Origin: Bryobacterales bacterium
GTDB taxonomy: Bacteria > Acidobacteriota > Terriglobia > Bryobacterales > UBA6623
Reading direction: 5' to 3'
NCBI GenBank assembly: GCA_028819255.1
Contig: JAPPMB010000068.1
Coordinates: 18,079-59,849 of the forward strand
Length of the DNA: 41,771 nt
A program made the translations under genes and the position numbers. This document shows positions 19,888 to 28,366 of this stretch, piece by piece (position 1 is the stretch's first letter; the number at the start of each line of letters is the position of its first letter). The notes beneath the pieces were generated by a model. That model had not been told where the DNA came from, ran no database searches, and saw only the letters and a program-made list of their open reading frames with translations.

Positions 19888-20250
19888 CTAGCGCTTGTCC
19901 GGAATGTGGATGACGATCTCTCCCGGCCTCGACCAGCCCAGCTGCTCCCGGGCCCGCTTCTCGATGCCGAACCGACCCGGCTGCAGGGCCTCGATCTGCT
20001 GCTTGAGAGCCTCGTTCTCGCTCTGCAGTTCCATGACTCTCTGCTCGAGCTCCGCTTCGCTCTCCAGCGTCGCAGTCAGGGACTGGAACGGCCCCAGCCC
20101 GTTCAGATGCAGCAGCCCTCCCAGCAGCGCCGCTGCGGGCACGCCGTAGAGCCAGATCCCCCACGACCACAGGTGCCTCGTCCAGCGCCGGGTCCCGGCC
20201 CGCGAGTTCCGGGCGTTGTCGAATCTTCGCTCGGTGGTCCTGCCCGCCAC
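19888..20250 (-). CDS. ftsB: FtsB/DivIC-family septum formation protein
   Basis: 120 residues. A short basic cytoplasmic N-terminus (1-27) leads to one transmembrane helix (about 30-48; LYGVPAAALLGGLLHL). A coiled coil follows (about 58-92; SEAELEQRVMELQSENEALKQQIEAL region), then the family's C-terminal segment GIEKRAREQLGWSRPGEIVIHI (in part). This is the layout of FtsB/DivIC, which with FtsL and FtsQ regulates septal cell-wall synthesis. The GTG start at 20250 lies 7 nt after a -10 hexamer, with no room for a Shine-Dalgarno sequence, so the mRNA is probably leaderless. Confidence 0.88.
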   Translation of the reverse strand: MAGRTTERRFDNARNSRAGTRRWTRHLWSWGIWLYGVPAAALLGGLLHLNGLGPFQSLTATLESEAELEQRVMELQSENEALKQQIEALQPGRFGIEKRAREQLGWSRPGEIVIHIPDKR

Positions 20251-20257
20251 AGTCCCT

Positions 20258-20286
20258 ATGCTACAGAATCACAGGTTTCCGTTCAA
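20258..20286 (-). promoter_or_regulatory. Promoter of ftsB giving a leaderless mRNA
   Basis: Minus strand: TTGAAC (20286-20281), 17-nt spacer, TAGCAT (20263-20258), then 7 nt to the GTG start at 20250. Predicted +1 coincides with the start codon within 1-2 nt. Confidence 0.55.
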
Positions 20287-20355
20287 AACAAAAACGCGGC
20301 TTTTTGCTTTGAAAGGGCGTCTGCCGCGCCGCGGCTGCCGCCAACCGCCGGCTTG

Positions 20356-20385
20356 TTGTTGCAGCATTCCCTGGGACTATATACT
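20356..20385 (+). promoter_or_regulatory. Possible promoter upstream of the 88-residue gene and acsA
   Basis: TATACT (20380-20385; overlapping TATATA from 20378) is a good -10. The -35 is weak: TTGTTG at 20356-20361 with an 18-nt spacer. It sits 39 nt before the small gene, in the region divergent from ftsB. Confidence 0.4.
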
Positions 20386-20423
20386 TGTACGTTCAGGCTG
20401 AGCCTTCTCCGGGATGCATCGAA

Positions 20424-20690
20424 ATGACGACCACGCGGAAGCAGGAATTCCATTCCCCCCAGACGGAGGCCGCCCTGTTCTTCGGCCTGTTCCTGAAGGG
20501 ACACTCGGCGGACGCCCTCAGAGCCCAGATCGATGTCCCGCCGAAGCTGTTCGAGAAGTGGATGCGGGCGCGCGAGTACGATCATGACTTCCGCAAGCAG
20601 CTGCGAAGGATGTATGTCTACCGCAAGCAGGTGCTCGCGATCTTCGACTCGCTCGTGATGACCTCGCAGACCCAGAACGCGTGGCACTGA
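20424..20690 (+). CDS. Small conserved hypothetical, probable helical DNA-binding-like protein
   Basis: 88 residues from the ATG at 20424; the frame extends to 20385 but the extra residues are not convincing. The protein is all-helical in appearance, with [21 protein letters not shown] followed by [14 protein letters not shown] and [20 protein letters not shown] (given in part). The middle resembles a helix-turn-helix of the kind that selects a response by 'p-x-x-l-x-k-W'. I recall near-identical small proteins only from Acidobacteriota, with no assigned function. It ends 80 nt before acsA on the same strand and may share its transcript, so a regulatory link to acetate use is possible but unproven. 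Confidence 0.7.
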   Translation: MTTTRKQEFHSPQTEAALFFGLFLKGHSADALRAQIDVPPKLFEKWMRAREYDHDFRKQLRRMYVYRKQVLAIFDSLVMTSQTQNAWH

Positions 20691-20770
20691 CGCCCGGACC
20701 CGGCGGCCCGAAGAAGAATGGATGGGGACCGGATCCGTCAGCCCCGACCAGCCCCGACAGAGGAGAACCC

Positions 20771-22696
20771 ATGTCCCTGTACCATCCCTCCGACGACTTC
20801 GTCGCCCGTTCCAACGTATCTGGCGGCGACGCCCGCCGGGACCTCGTCGCCCGGGCGGAAGCTGCCCCGGAAAAGTTCTGGAGCGAGCTGGCCGAATCCG
20901 AGCTGCACTGGTTCCGCAAGTGGGACGCCGTCCTGGACGAGTCCGGCGCGCCGTTCTACAAGTGGTTCGTCGGCGGTCGGACCAACATGTCCTACAACTG
21001 CGTGGACAGGCATTGCGACACCTGGCGCAAGAACCGGGCGGCGATCGTTTGGGAGGGCGAGCCCGGCGATCAGCGCACTCTCACCTACCAGGAGCTGCTG
21101 CGCTGCGTGAAGCGCTTCGCGAGCGTGCTCAGGGAGCAGGGCTTCCGAGCCGGCGACCGGGCCATAATCTACATGCCGATGGTGCCGGAACTCCCGGTGG
21201 CCATGCTGGCCTGCGCGCGCCTCGGAATCGTCCACAGCGTCGTCTTCGCCGGCTTCTCGGCGGAGGCGCTCAAGACCCGGATTCTCGATCTCGACGCAAG
21301 CCTGGTCATCACGGCGGACGGGGGCTGGCGGCGTGGAAAGGTGGTCCCCTTGAAGGACGCGGTCGATGAGGCCCTCCACGACTGCCCCGGCGTCCGGAGC
21401 GTGATCGTCTACCGCAGAACCGGCAGCGACGTTGCCATGCACGACGGCCGGGACGCCTGGTGGCACGACCTCGACCGGGGTGCGAGCGAGGACTGCCCCG
21501 CGGAGGAGCTCGACGCCGAGCATCCCCTCTATGTCCTGTACACGTCCGGGACCACCGGCAAGCCCAAGGGCATCGTCCACTCGACCGGCGGGTACCAGCT
21601 GCAGGTCTCGATGGCGATGCGGTGGGTGTTCGACATTCGGGACGAGGACACCTACTGGTGCGCGGCCGACGTCGGGTGGGTCACAGGCCACAGCTACATC
21701 GTCTACGGCCCATTGCTGGTCGGAACCACCACCGTCATGTACGAGGGCGCACCGGATTTTCCGGAGCCGGACCGGTTCTGGCGCATCGCCGACAAGTACA
21801 GGGTGAACGTCTTCTACACCTCGCCAACGGCCATTCGGGCCTTCATCCGGTTCGGGGATCGCTATCCGGACCGGCACGACCTGTCGAGCCTCCGCCTCCT
21901 CGGTTCGGTCGGCGAGCCCATCAATCCGTCGGCCTGGGAGTGGTACCACCGCGTCATCGGCGGCGGCCGCTGCCCGATTGTAGACACCTGGTGGCAGACC
22001 GAGACCGGGTCGATCATGATTTCGCCGCTGCCCGGGGCGACGCCGCTGAAGCCGGGATCCGCGACGTTTCCGCTTCCCGGCGTGGCCGCCGACGTGGTGG
22101 ACATGCGCGGCAACTCCGTGGAGCCGGGCGGCGAGGGCTTTCTCGTGGTCAGAAAGCCGTGGCCCTCGATGTTCCGGACGCTCTGGGGGGATCCGGTGCG
22201 GTTCCAGGAGGTCTACTGGAGCCAGATTCCCGGCACCTACTTTGTAGGTGACGCCGCCCGCAAGGACAAGGACGGATACTTCTGGGTCCTCGGCAGAGTG
22301 GACGACGTGATGAACGTCAGCGGCCATCGCATGTCGACCGCCGAGCTCGAGTCGATGCTGGTGCGCCACGAGGCGGTGGCGGAAGCGGCGGTGATCGGCG
22401 TGCCGGACGAGCTCACCGGACAGGCCGTGGTGGCGTTTGTCACTCCCATCCAGGGCCATGAGCCGACGGACGAGCTGGCGGCGGAACTCCGCGAGTGGAC
22501 CGCCCAGCAGATCGGCAAGTTCGCGAGGCCGAAGCAGATTCGCTTCAGCGATGCGCTGCCCAAGACGAGGTCGGGAAAGATCATGCGGCGGCTGCTGCGG
22601 GAGATTGTGACCACCCAGACGGTCACCGGGGACATCACCACTCTCGAGGATCTCTCCGTGATCGACCGCCTGGCGGCGCAGCAGGGCAGCGACTGA
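20771..22696 (+). CDS. acsA: Acetyl-coenzyme A synthetase (AMP-forming)
   Basis: Activates acetate to acetyl-CoA via acetyl-AMP in the cytosol. 641 residues from the ATG at 20771, preceded by AGAGGAGA; the open frame reaches 20681 but the extra Pro/Gly-rich residues are not family-like. The ANL-superfamily motifs are clear: P-loop [14 protein letters not shown] (A3), [10 protein letters not shown] (A5), [20 protein letters not shown] (A7/A8), and [11 protein letters not shown] with K603, the lysine that is reversibly acetylated in characterised Acs enzymes. The HSVVFAGFS and [11 protein letters not shown] segments match Acs rather than other ligases. No lysine acetyltransferase of the Pat type is adjacent (the GNAT at 24455 is a small generic one). 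Confidence 0.97.
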   Translation: MSLYHPSDDFVARSNVSGGDARRDLVARAEAAPEKFWSELAESELHWFRKWDAVLDESGAPFYKWFVGGRTNMSYNCVDRHCDTWRKNRAAIVWEGEPGDQRTLTYQELLRCVKRFASVLREQGFRAGDRAIIYMPMVPELPVAMLACARLGIVHSVVFAGFSAEALKTRILDLDASLVITADGGWRRGKVVPLKDAVDEALHDCPGVRSVIVYRRTGSDVAMHDGRDAWWHDLDRGASEDCPAEELDAEHPLYVLYTSGTTGKPKGIVHSTGGYQLQVSMAMRWVFDIRDEDTYWCAADVGWVTGHSYIVYGPLLVGTTTVMYEGAPDFPEPDRFWRIADKYRVNVFYTSPTAIRAFIRFGDRYPDRHDLSSLRLLGSVGEPINPSAWEWYHRVIGGGRCPIVDTWWQTETGSIMISPLPGATPLKPGSATFPLPGVAADVVDMRGNSVEPGGEGFLVVRKPWPSMFRTLWGDPVRFQEVYWSQIPGTYFVGDAARKDKDGYFWVLGRVDDVMNVSGHRMSTAELESMLVRHEAVAEAAVIGVPDELTGQAVVAFVTPIQGHEPTDELAAELREWTAQQIGKFARPKQIRFSDALPKTRSGKIMRRLLREIVTTQTVTGDITTLEDLSVIDRLAAQQGSD

Positions 22697-23080
22697 CGGT
22701 CCCGAGGCGCCGGCTCCGCGGCCATTCGGGGAGCGGCGACCGGCACAGGGGGCACGGGGTCGAGATCGACCGCCCGAGTCCGCCCCATCCGTTCCGAGCC
22801 ATGTCTCCCCGGGTCCGGGACGCCTGTCTCGGCCTGCCAGCCGGCTGACCTGCGCCCGGAACCGAAGTCCTTCAAGCTGAACCTACTCGAGGACCGCGCG
22901 CCGGGGATTCTCCGGGGGAACGTCGCCGGCATGGTTCTCCGGGACATGGTCTCGGCATGCAGCCCGGCGACCGCCGCCCCCGTGGGGCGCTTCAATGCGC
23001 GTGGCGGCCGGGGCGACTCGTCCCGGCCGAGCCGCCCGGACGCCGGGGATGGGCCTCTTCGCCCCCGCCCGGCGCGCAGG
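22697..23080. other. Intergenic stretch between acsA and the NHL-repeat gene
   Basis: 384 bases between convergent genes. I see no protein-like frame on either strand, no RNA gene and no clear T-tailed terminator. It holds a short palindrome GGTCGA-GA-TCGACC near 22758-22771, probably chance. Confidence 0.4.
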
Positions 23081-24091
23081 CTACTTTCTAACCCACTTCT
23101 GCAGCAGAGGAGGGCCGGCGCGCGGGGCGCGCGTGAGCCCGGTGAACACGGTGCCTGCCCCGTCGGCTCCAAGGCCCTCCGGGTCGGTGCCGTCGATGAA
23201 CTCGCGAAGCGAGCCGTCGCGGGCGCTGCCGATCCGCACGCCGTTCTTCCAGCCCGGATTCCGGACCGCCCCGGCGATTCGCTTGCCCGACTCCGAGTCG
23301 GACACGTACAGCACATCGTCGGAGGAGATCGCGATTCCGCTCGGCCGTCCGAAGTGTCTCCAGTCGTCCACAAAGCGCATCTCGGAATCAAGGATCTGGA
23401 CCCGGTTGTTCGAGCGGTCGGCCACGAACAGCCGCCCTTGCGAATCGAACGCAAGCGCATGGGGGCCGTCGAACTCGCCCGGACCGGAGCCCTTGCGTCC
23501 CCAGGAGCCGATGAACCTCCCGTCCGCGGTGAACCGGACGATGCGGTCGCCGTCCTGCTGGCTCGTGGAAGGGCGCGGGAAGTGTCCGTCGGCGATGAAG
23601 ATGTCGCCTTCCGGGCCCACCGCGCACGCGGTCGGCGCGATGAACGTGTCTCGGCCGGCCTTCGACACGCCGGCCTTGCCCAGCGTCAGCAGGAGCTTGC
23701 CGTCCTGGTCGAACTTGAAGAACTGGTATCCGCGGCCCGCCTTGGACGGATCGTCGCCGAACGGCCCGCTGTCGCCCGCCCACAGGTTTCCCTCCTGGTC
23801 CATGCAGAACCCGTGAGCCTGGACGAACATGCCTTCGCCGAACGACTTGACAACCCTGCCGTCGCCGTCAAGCTTCATGATCGGAGGCTCGGAGCGGTGA
23901 TGCACCCAGGCGCCCCCCTCGCCGTCCGGAATGATCCCGATCGCCGAGCCCCACAGATTGCCCGCAGCCAGCTGGCCCCAGTTCTCGACCATGCGATAGG
24001 GATTGTTCATGGCGTTCGTGCCGGCCTGTCCCCAGGCGTTCGTGGCCAGGGCGACGGCCAGGGTTAGTGCCGATCGAAAGGAACTCAGCAT
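23081..24091 (-). CDS. Secreted NHL-repeat six-bladed beta-propeller protein
   Basis: 336 residues from the ATG at 24091, chosen because GGAGGA lies 7 nt upstream and a signal peptide follows (MLSSFRSALTLAVALATNAWG); the frame is open to 24349 but that part is Arg-rich noise. At least four NHL-type blades are visible: AHGFCMDQEGNLWAGDSG, APTACAVGPEGDIFIADGH, GPHALAFDSQGRLFVADRS followed by NNRVQILD, and PSGIAISSDDVLYVSDSES. Such proteins are often annotated as peptidyl-alpha-hydroxyglycine alpha-amidating lyase-like, but the catalytic residues cannot be confirmed, so a binding or sensing propeller is equally possible. It converges with acsA. Confidence 0.85.
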   Translation of the reverse strand: MLSSFRSALTLAVALATNAWGQAGTNAMNNPYRMVENWGQLAAGNLWGSAIGIIPDGEGGAWVHHRSEPPIMKLDGDGRVVKSFGEGMFVQAHGFCMDQEGNLWAGDSGPFGDDPSKAGRGYQFFKFDQDGKLLLTLGKAGVSKAGRDTFIAPTACAVGPEGDIFIADGHFPRPSTSQQDGDRIVRFTADGRFIGSWGRKGSGPGEFDGPHALAFDSQGRLFVADRSNNRVQILDSEMRFVDDWRHFGRPSGIAISSDDVLYVSDSESGKRIAGAVRNPGWKNGVRIGSARDGSLREFIDGTDPEGLGADGAGTVFTGLTRAPRAGPPLLQKWVRK

Positions 24092-24454
24092 CGCAATCCT
24101 CCTCGTGGGTGCGCCAGGCATGGGAGCATGGCGGACGCAAGCAGTGTAGCCGGTGGAGCAGCCCATTGTCCGCGGCCGCGGCGGAGGGCATGAACGACAA
24201 GTCCGACGTCGCCTTCGGGCGAGCGTACGGATCCGGTTCTGCAAGTCCCGCGAGCTCGCGCCCGATCGAGCTCTTGCGAACCTTCCGCAACACGGCCTTG
24301 TCCACAGGGTCCCGCTGAAGCCTCCCGCTGCTTCCCTCGCTGGACACATGGATTCCTGCAGCAGGCGGCAGGTCGGTACAACACCGCCGGAAACGGGGTG
24401 GTCCCGGCTGCCGTCTGCTTGGCGCTCCGATGTTCGGGCCGACCATGCCAGTTC
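24092..24454. other. Stretch upstream of the NHL-repeat gene
   Basis: 363 bases containing the ribosome site of the NHL gene at its left edge and, at its right edge, the end of the GNAT gene. Open frames on the minus strand have Arg-rich or unrecognised translations. I see no RNA gene or repeat. Confidence 0.4.
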
Positions 24455-24937
24455 TCAGAGATGCTTCCAGAAGACGACCTTGTCTCCGCCGGGCTCGTAG
24501 AATTCCCGGATGCGCGCCTCCTCTGCGTAGCCGCTGGACCTGTAGAAGGCCCGCGTCCGCCCGAATGCCGGCGTTCCCATCGTCTCGACTATGAGAACGC
24601 GTTCGCCGCCCGACCGGAGGCGGTCCTCCAGATACCGCATCATCGCCCCGCCGATGCCGCGTCCCCGATGTCTGGCGAGGACGCCGATGGCGAGGAGGTT
24701 CCAGGTTCCGCTCGTCATGCGTTCGGGCTCGCAGTAGCCGAAGCCCAGGACGTGACCGCCCTCAACCGAGACAAACCAGATATCCCGGGTGGTCTTCCCG
24801 AGATACCCGGCGATCATGTCGTCGAGCATCTCCGGAGGAAAGAGATCGGCGTCATCCACCACGGACTTGATCGCCGGAATGTCCGACCGGCGGGCCGGTC
24901 GGATTGTGTGTTCGAAGGCCACGGCGTTGGGAATCAC
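24455..24937 (-). CDS. GNAT-family N-acetyltransferase
   Basis: 160 residues with a GTG start at 24937 (an alternative GTG five codons in is as good; no clear Shine-Dalgarno for either). It begins with TIRPARRSDIPAIKSVV, typical of RimI-like GNATs. The acetyl-CoA pyrophosphate loop is VLARHRGRGIGGAMMRYLE (motif A, Q/R-x-x-G-x-G), and the C-terminal FYRSSGYAEEARIREFYEPG matches motif B. Substrate unknown: small molecules, antibiotics or protein N-termini are all possible. Stand-alone on the minus strand between two non-coding stretches. Confidence 0.88.
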   Translation of the reverse strand: MIPNAVAFEHTIRPARRSDIPAIKSVVDDADLFPPEMLDDMIAGYLGKTTRDIWFVSVEGGHVLGFGYCEPERMTSGTWNLLAIGVLARHRGRGIGGAMMRYLEDRLRSGGERVLIVETMGTPAFGRTRAFYRSSGYAEEARIREFYEPGGDKVVFWKHL

Positions 24938-25334
24938 ATGAACTCGCGATCATCCGGCAGTTCTTCAAAATCCCCCAGAGCGGAACCGGCGCGGCGGGGA
25001 GCGCCTGCCCGCCCATGGCGCCTCGGCGGGAGCGCGGCCGCTCGGCGCATCCGTGGGGAATCCCAATCGGCCAGGCCCCCCCGCGCAATCGGTGTCTCGT
25101 GCCGCCAGCACGGTTCCCGCAGCCGCGAAGAGAGGAGCTGCGCCGGCCGTCCCTGGCGATTGCCCTGGCGGGCTCGATGGCCCCCTCCCACGGAGCATGG
25201 AGGCCGCCGCGCCGGTTTCGGGAGCTGCGGCAGCGGCGCGTGGGAAAAACGGCGGACGCGGCATCGCCTCATCGAGGCTGCGAGCCGGCCGAAACCGGTC
25301 TGTCCCGCATCCCCGGTGTCTCGTCAACCGCCGC
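24938..25334. other. Stretch between the GNAT gene and the receiver gene
   Basis: 397 bases without a convincing gene. Minus-strand frames (for example 24934-25272) are Pro/Arg/Ala-rich and match no family I know. There is no T-tailed hairpin after the receiver gene that I can support. Confidence 0.4.
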
Positions 25335-25907
25335 TCAGCCGTCCTGCACGCGCGTGAATCGGTCCGCCAGCCGGTCCGCTATCCGGTCGACGATTGCGGG
25401 CATGGAGGCCGCCACCACCGCTTCGACCTGCTCGCGGATCACTGCGCGGGAGAGGCCCGCACTCGGGGATCCCAGCGCCGCGCTGACCAGGCTCTCGAGG
25501 GTTGTTTCCGCCGGCTCCGCCTCGTCGGGACCTTCGACGGCCTCCGGCGCCGGCAGATCCCTGACGAGGTCGAGGAGCATGCCGGCGTCGAGCGGCTTCT
25601 GCACGACCGCGTGGACCCCCGGCTCAAGCGGATCGCCTTCCTCCACGGCCTCGAGCGGGCCCGCCACCACCACCATCCGGATGCCGTCCAGCTCCCGTCG
25701 CTCCAGGACGGACCTGCAGATCGCGGATGCCCCGGCTCCCGGAAGGGTTGTGTCGAGCAGGGCGAGGTCGGGCATGGCGCCTGCCAGCGCGTCCATCACC
25801 CGGGTGCCGTCCGCCACGCCCGACACCTCGTGTCCCTCCGCCTCGAGCGTCTCCTTTACGATGCGGTGCACGTGCGGATTGTCGTCGGCGACGAATACCT
25901 TGGCCAC
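25335..25907 (-). CDS. Stand-alone response-regulator receiver protein with C-terminal helix
   Basis: 190 residues. An N-terminal CheY-like receiver domain (1-~120) has the acidic pair D8-D9, the phospho-acceptor D52 (LALLDTTLP) and the lysine K104 in VVQKPLDA. The usual Thr/Ser switch position appears to be Ala82 (MVVVAGP), which could weaken phosphorylation-driven signalling. After a Pro/Glu-rich linker (~115-135) there is a C-terminal amphipathic region with repeated helix motifs (EQVEAVVAASMPAIVDRIAD) rather than a DNA-binding domain. Such proteins occur in gliding or polarity modules of delta-proteobacterial and acidobacterial lineages; that is only a comparison. It ends 6 nt from the bamD-like gene upstream of it, so they are probably co-transcribed. 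Confidence 0.82.
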   Translation of the reverse strand: MAKVFVADDNPHVHRIVKETLEAEGHEVSGVADGTRVMDALAGAMPDLALLDTTLPGAGASAICRSVLERRELDGIRMVVVAGPLEAVEEGDPLEPGVHAVVQKPLDAGMLLDLVRDLPAPEAVEGPDEAEPAETTLESLVSAALGSPSAGLSRAVIREQVEAVVAASMPAIVDRIADRLADRFTRVQDG

Positions 25908-25913
25908 TGGACG

Positions 25914-27032
25914 CTATTCCGGCTCCTCTTCCTGCTGCGGCGGGTTGCGGCGGGCGTCCGGCTCCGTGTCGAGCGCGCTCGGACCCGAAATCGTCTCCAC
26001 CGTCACGTCTGCGGTCGGCGCGACGGCCGCGGCGGCGGCGGCGGCGGCGGACGGCAGCGAGGGCGGCGTGGTCGGCATGAGCGTGGTCATGGCCGGAGCC
26101 CCCGCCTTGGCCGCCAGGCCGAGGTTCGGCTTGCCCCGGAAGAGGCCCCAGAACTTCCCCATGGTGCCGGGCTCGGTCCGGTTCTCGATGTTGTGCCTGT
26201 GCAGCTCGAATCGCTCCGGATCCGCCTCGGGAGACTCCCGCTCCATGGCGAGAAGCTTCTCCTTTGCCGGGTCCACGTAGGTGCTCATCGGATAGTCCGA
26301 GACGATCTTGCGGTAGGCCGCAATCTGCTGCTCCTCGAAGTTGTCCCCGAGCCTGTCGTAGTTCTCGCCGAGCGACCAGAGTGCGATGTCGGCCTTGCTG
26401 AACAGCGGATAGTGGTCCGTCACCGCCTGCAGGCGGTTCACTCCGGCGCGGAAACTGCCCTTCTTGAGGTAGAACATGCCGACCCGGTATTCGCCCTCCG
26501 CGATGACCTCCTGGACGTTTCGCAGGAGCTGCTCGGTCTCGACGCGGAACACGGTGTTCGGGTAGCGCAGCAGGAGCTGGCGGCATTCCTGGTCGGCCCG
26601 CACGGCATGCACGTTGTCGCGGTCCGGCTTCTGCAGCTGGTTGTAGTGGATCTGGCAGATCTTCAGCTGTGACTCCGCCGCCTCCTCCATGTTGGGGAAG
26701 AACGTGATGAAGTCCTTGTATTCGGCCTCCGCCTGCGCCAGCCCGGACGATGTCCCCTCGCGGTACCAGCTGTCCGCGATCGCGAGCTTGGCCTTGGCGA
26801 TGTACTCGCTGTCGGGATAGGTGTTGATCAGCGTCTGCAGCGTGATCCGCGCCAGCTCGTAGCGATGCCGCTCGATGTTCTCGACCGCCTTGTCGAAGAG
26901 GATCTTGTCGGGCTGCTGGGAGTTGTTCGCGATGGGATTGTCGTACGGGCTGCGCCCGCAGCCGATCGCGCCAAGGAGCAGGGCCGCGGCGGCGACGATG
27001 TGCAGTAGGCGATGGTTGGGCATTGCATTCAT
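25914..27032 (-). CDS. bamD: BamD-like outer-membrane assembly lipoprotein
   Basis: 372 residues. The lipoprotein signal ends at GAIG-C (Cys25). TPR-like helical repeats span ~42-260 with BamD hallmarks: FDKAVENIERHRYELARITLQ, NTYPDSEYIAKAKLAIADSWY, AEAEYKDFITFFPN, LRYPNTVF, YLKKGSFRAGVNRLQAV and SDYPMSTYVDPAKEKL. BamD helps insert beta-barrel proteins such as the TonB receptors. The C-terminal ~110 residues are low-complexity and include a run of about eight Ala coded by a GGC/GCC microsatellite (26031-26050), not part of the family core. The start may be Met1 (27032) or Met4. It is upstream of the receiver gene by 6 nt. Family members in this phylum are longer than the ~245-residue E. coli protein. 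Confidence 0.88.
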   Translation of the reverse strand: MNAMPNHRLLHIVAAAALLLGAIGCGRSPYDNPIANNSQQPDKILFDKAVENIERHRYELARITLQTLINTYPDSEYIAKAKLAIADSWYREGTSSGLAQAEAEYKDFITFFPNMEEAAESQLKICQIHYNQLQKPDRDNVHAVRADQECRQLLLRYPNTVFRVETEQLLRNVQEVIAEGEYRVGMFYLKKGSFRAGVNRLQAVTDHYPLFSKADIALWSLGENYDRLGDNFEEQQIAAYRKIVSDYPMSTYVDPAKEKLLAMERESPEADPERFELHRHNIENRTEPGTMGKFWGLFRGKPNLGLAAKAGAPAMTTLMPTTPPSLPSAAAAAAAAVAPTADVTVETISGPSALDTEPDARRNPPQQEEEPE

Positions 27033-27081
27033 GATACTTGGGAGCGGTCTCCCCGTGCGGACTCTTCCCGCCTGTCTGCTC

Positions 27082-27756
27082 CTACGCGCGCACGAGGGCG
27101 GGCGGGTTCGCCCTTTCCCGGAGATCCCGGACCGCCGCGGCCGCGTCGGCGCTCCCGAACACGCTGGAGCCGGCCACCAGAATGTCGCAGCCGGCCCTGC
27201 CCAGCCGGGCCGCGTTCCCGGCCCCGACCCCTCCGTCGACCTGAATCCTGAACCTCAGCCCACGGTCGGCGCGCATCGCCGCAAGACGGGCGATCTTGCC
27301 GACCGCCGACTCGATGAACCTCTGGCCTCCGAATCCGGGATTCACGCTCATGACCAGAACGAGGTCCACCGCGGGAAGGATGTCCTCGAGCGATCCGAGC
27401 GGCGTGGCCGGGTTGAGCGCGACCCCGGCCGACGCCCCGAGGCCGCGGATCGCGTCAACCGTGCGGGCCAGATGCGGACATGCCTCCTGATGCACCGTGA
27501 GCATCCGCGCCCCGGCCCGGTAGAAGGGCCGCAGGTAGGGGTCCGGCCCCTCCACCATCAGGTGGCAGTCCAGAAGAAGATCCGTATGTCGGCTCAGCGA
27601 CTCGACCACCGGCACGCCGATCGAGATGTTGGGGACGAAGCGCCCGTCCATCACGTCCACATGGAGCATCCGGGCGCCGCCGCGCTCGACTTCGTCGACC
27701 TGCTCGCCCAGCCGGACAAAGTCTGCCGCCAGGATGGACGGGGAGATTTCGACCAC
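27082..27756 (-). CDS. rpe: Ribulose-phosphate 3-epimerase
   Basis: Interconverts ribulose-5-phosphate and xylulose-5-phosphate in the pentose-phosphate pathway. 224 residues, complete, with a GTG start at 27756. The TIM-barrel signatures are all present: VEISPSILAADF at the N-terminus, HVDVMDGRFVPNISIG with H32 and D34, LDCHLMVEGPD with H65, VMSVNPGFGGQRFI, and QVDGGVG with D174 (the metal and catalytic residues). The C-terminal phosphate loop LVAGSSVFG is intact. It is followed by the bamD-like gene at 50 nt, on the same strand. Confidence 0.97.
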   Translation of the reverse strand: MVEISPSILAADFVRLGEQVDEVERGGARMLHVDVMDGRFVPNISIGVPVVESLSRHTDLLLDCHLMVEGPDPYLRPFYRAGARMLTVHQEACPHLARTVDAIRGLGASAGVALNPATPLGSLEDILPAVDLVLVMSVNPGFGGQRFIESAVGKIARLAAMRADRGLRFRIQVDGGVGAGNAARLGRAGCDILVAGSSVFGSADAAAAVRDLRERANPPALVRA

Positions 27757-27850
27757 GACGGACAGCCCTCGGGCCCTCAGTCTACCAGCGCCCGGCCCGG
27801 ACCCGAAGTTCGAGCGGACCGTGCTATCGTGGCCTGCTGGAGTGTTTCGA

Positions 27851-28366
27851 ATGCAGGGATCGCGGTTCCACAGTCCGGTCGGCGAGATCCGGATGCTGGC
27901 CAGTGACAGGGGGCTGGCGGCAATTTACTTCCCGGTCCAGTCCGGGCGCATCGAGCCGAGGCTGGCGCCCGGAGGGCCGCGGCGCGGTCTGGGCAATGTC
28001 TTCCTGCTGCAGGCCGAGGCCTTCCTGGCCTGCTACTTTGACGGGGACCTGGACTACTCCCCGGACATTCCGCTGGACCGGTACGGCTCCCGATTCCAAA
28101 TGGATGTGTGGAATGCGATAGATGGGGTCCCCCCCGGCGTGCGCGAGAGCTACGGGGACGTGGCTGCGCGGATGGGGAGGCCGGGCGCGGCGCGTGCCGT
28201 CGCAGGCGCGCTCGCGCGCAACCCCCTTGCGATCCTGGTTCCCTGTCACCGGATCGTCGGCGCGGACGGCCGGCTCACCGGCTACGCCGGTGGCCTGCCG
28301 ATGAAGAGGTTGCTGCTGGATCATGAGGATCGTCATGCCGACGCGGTGCGTGATGAGAGCGCCTGA
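27851..28366 (+). CDS. ogt: Methylated-DNA-protein cysteine methyltransferase
   Basis: Suicide enzyme that removes O6-alkyl groups from guanine, transferring them to its own cysteine. 171 residues from the ATG at 27851. The active site PCHRIVG has Cys132, followed by the conserved GRLTGYAGGLPMKRLLLDHE; the helix-turn-helix before it contains SYGDVAARMGRPGAARAVAGA and the arginine finger. The N-terminal domain is of the shorter Ogt type and has no Ada regulatory domain. It is divergent from rpe. Its 3' end overlaps the M14 peptidase start by up to 44 nt, suggesting co-transcription. Confidence 0.95.
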   Translation: MQGSRFHSPVGEIRMLASDRGLAAIYFPVQSGRIEPRLAPGGPRRGLGNVFLLQAEAFLACYFDGDLDYSPDIPLDRYGSRFQMDVWNAIDGVPPGVRESYGDVAARMGRPGAARAVAGALARNPLAILVPCHRIVGADGRLTGYAGGLPMKRLLLDHEDRHADAVRDESA

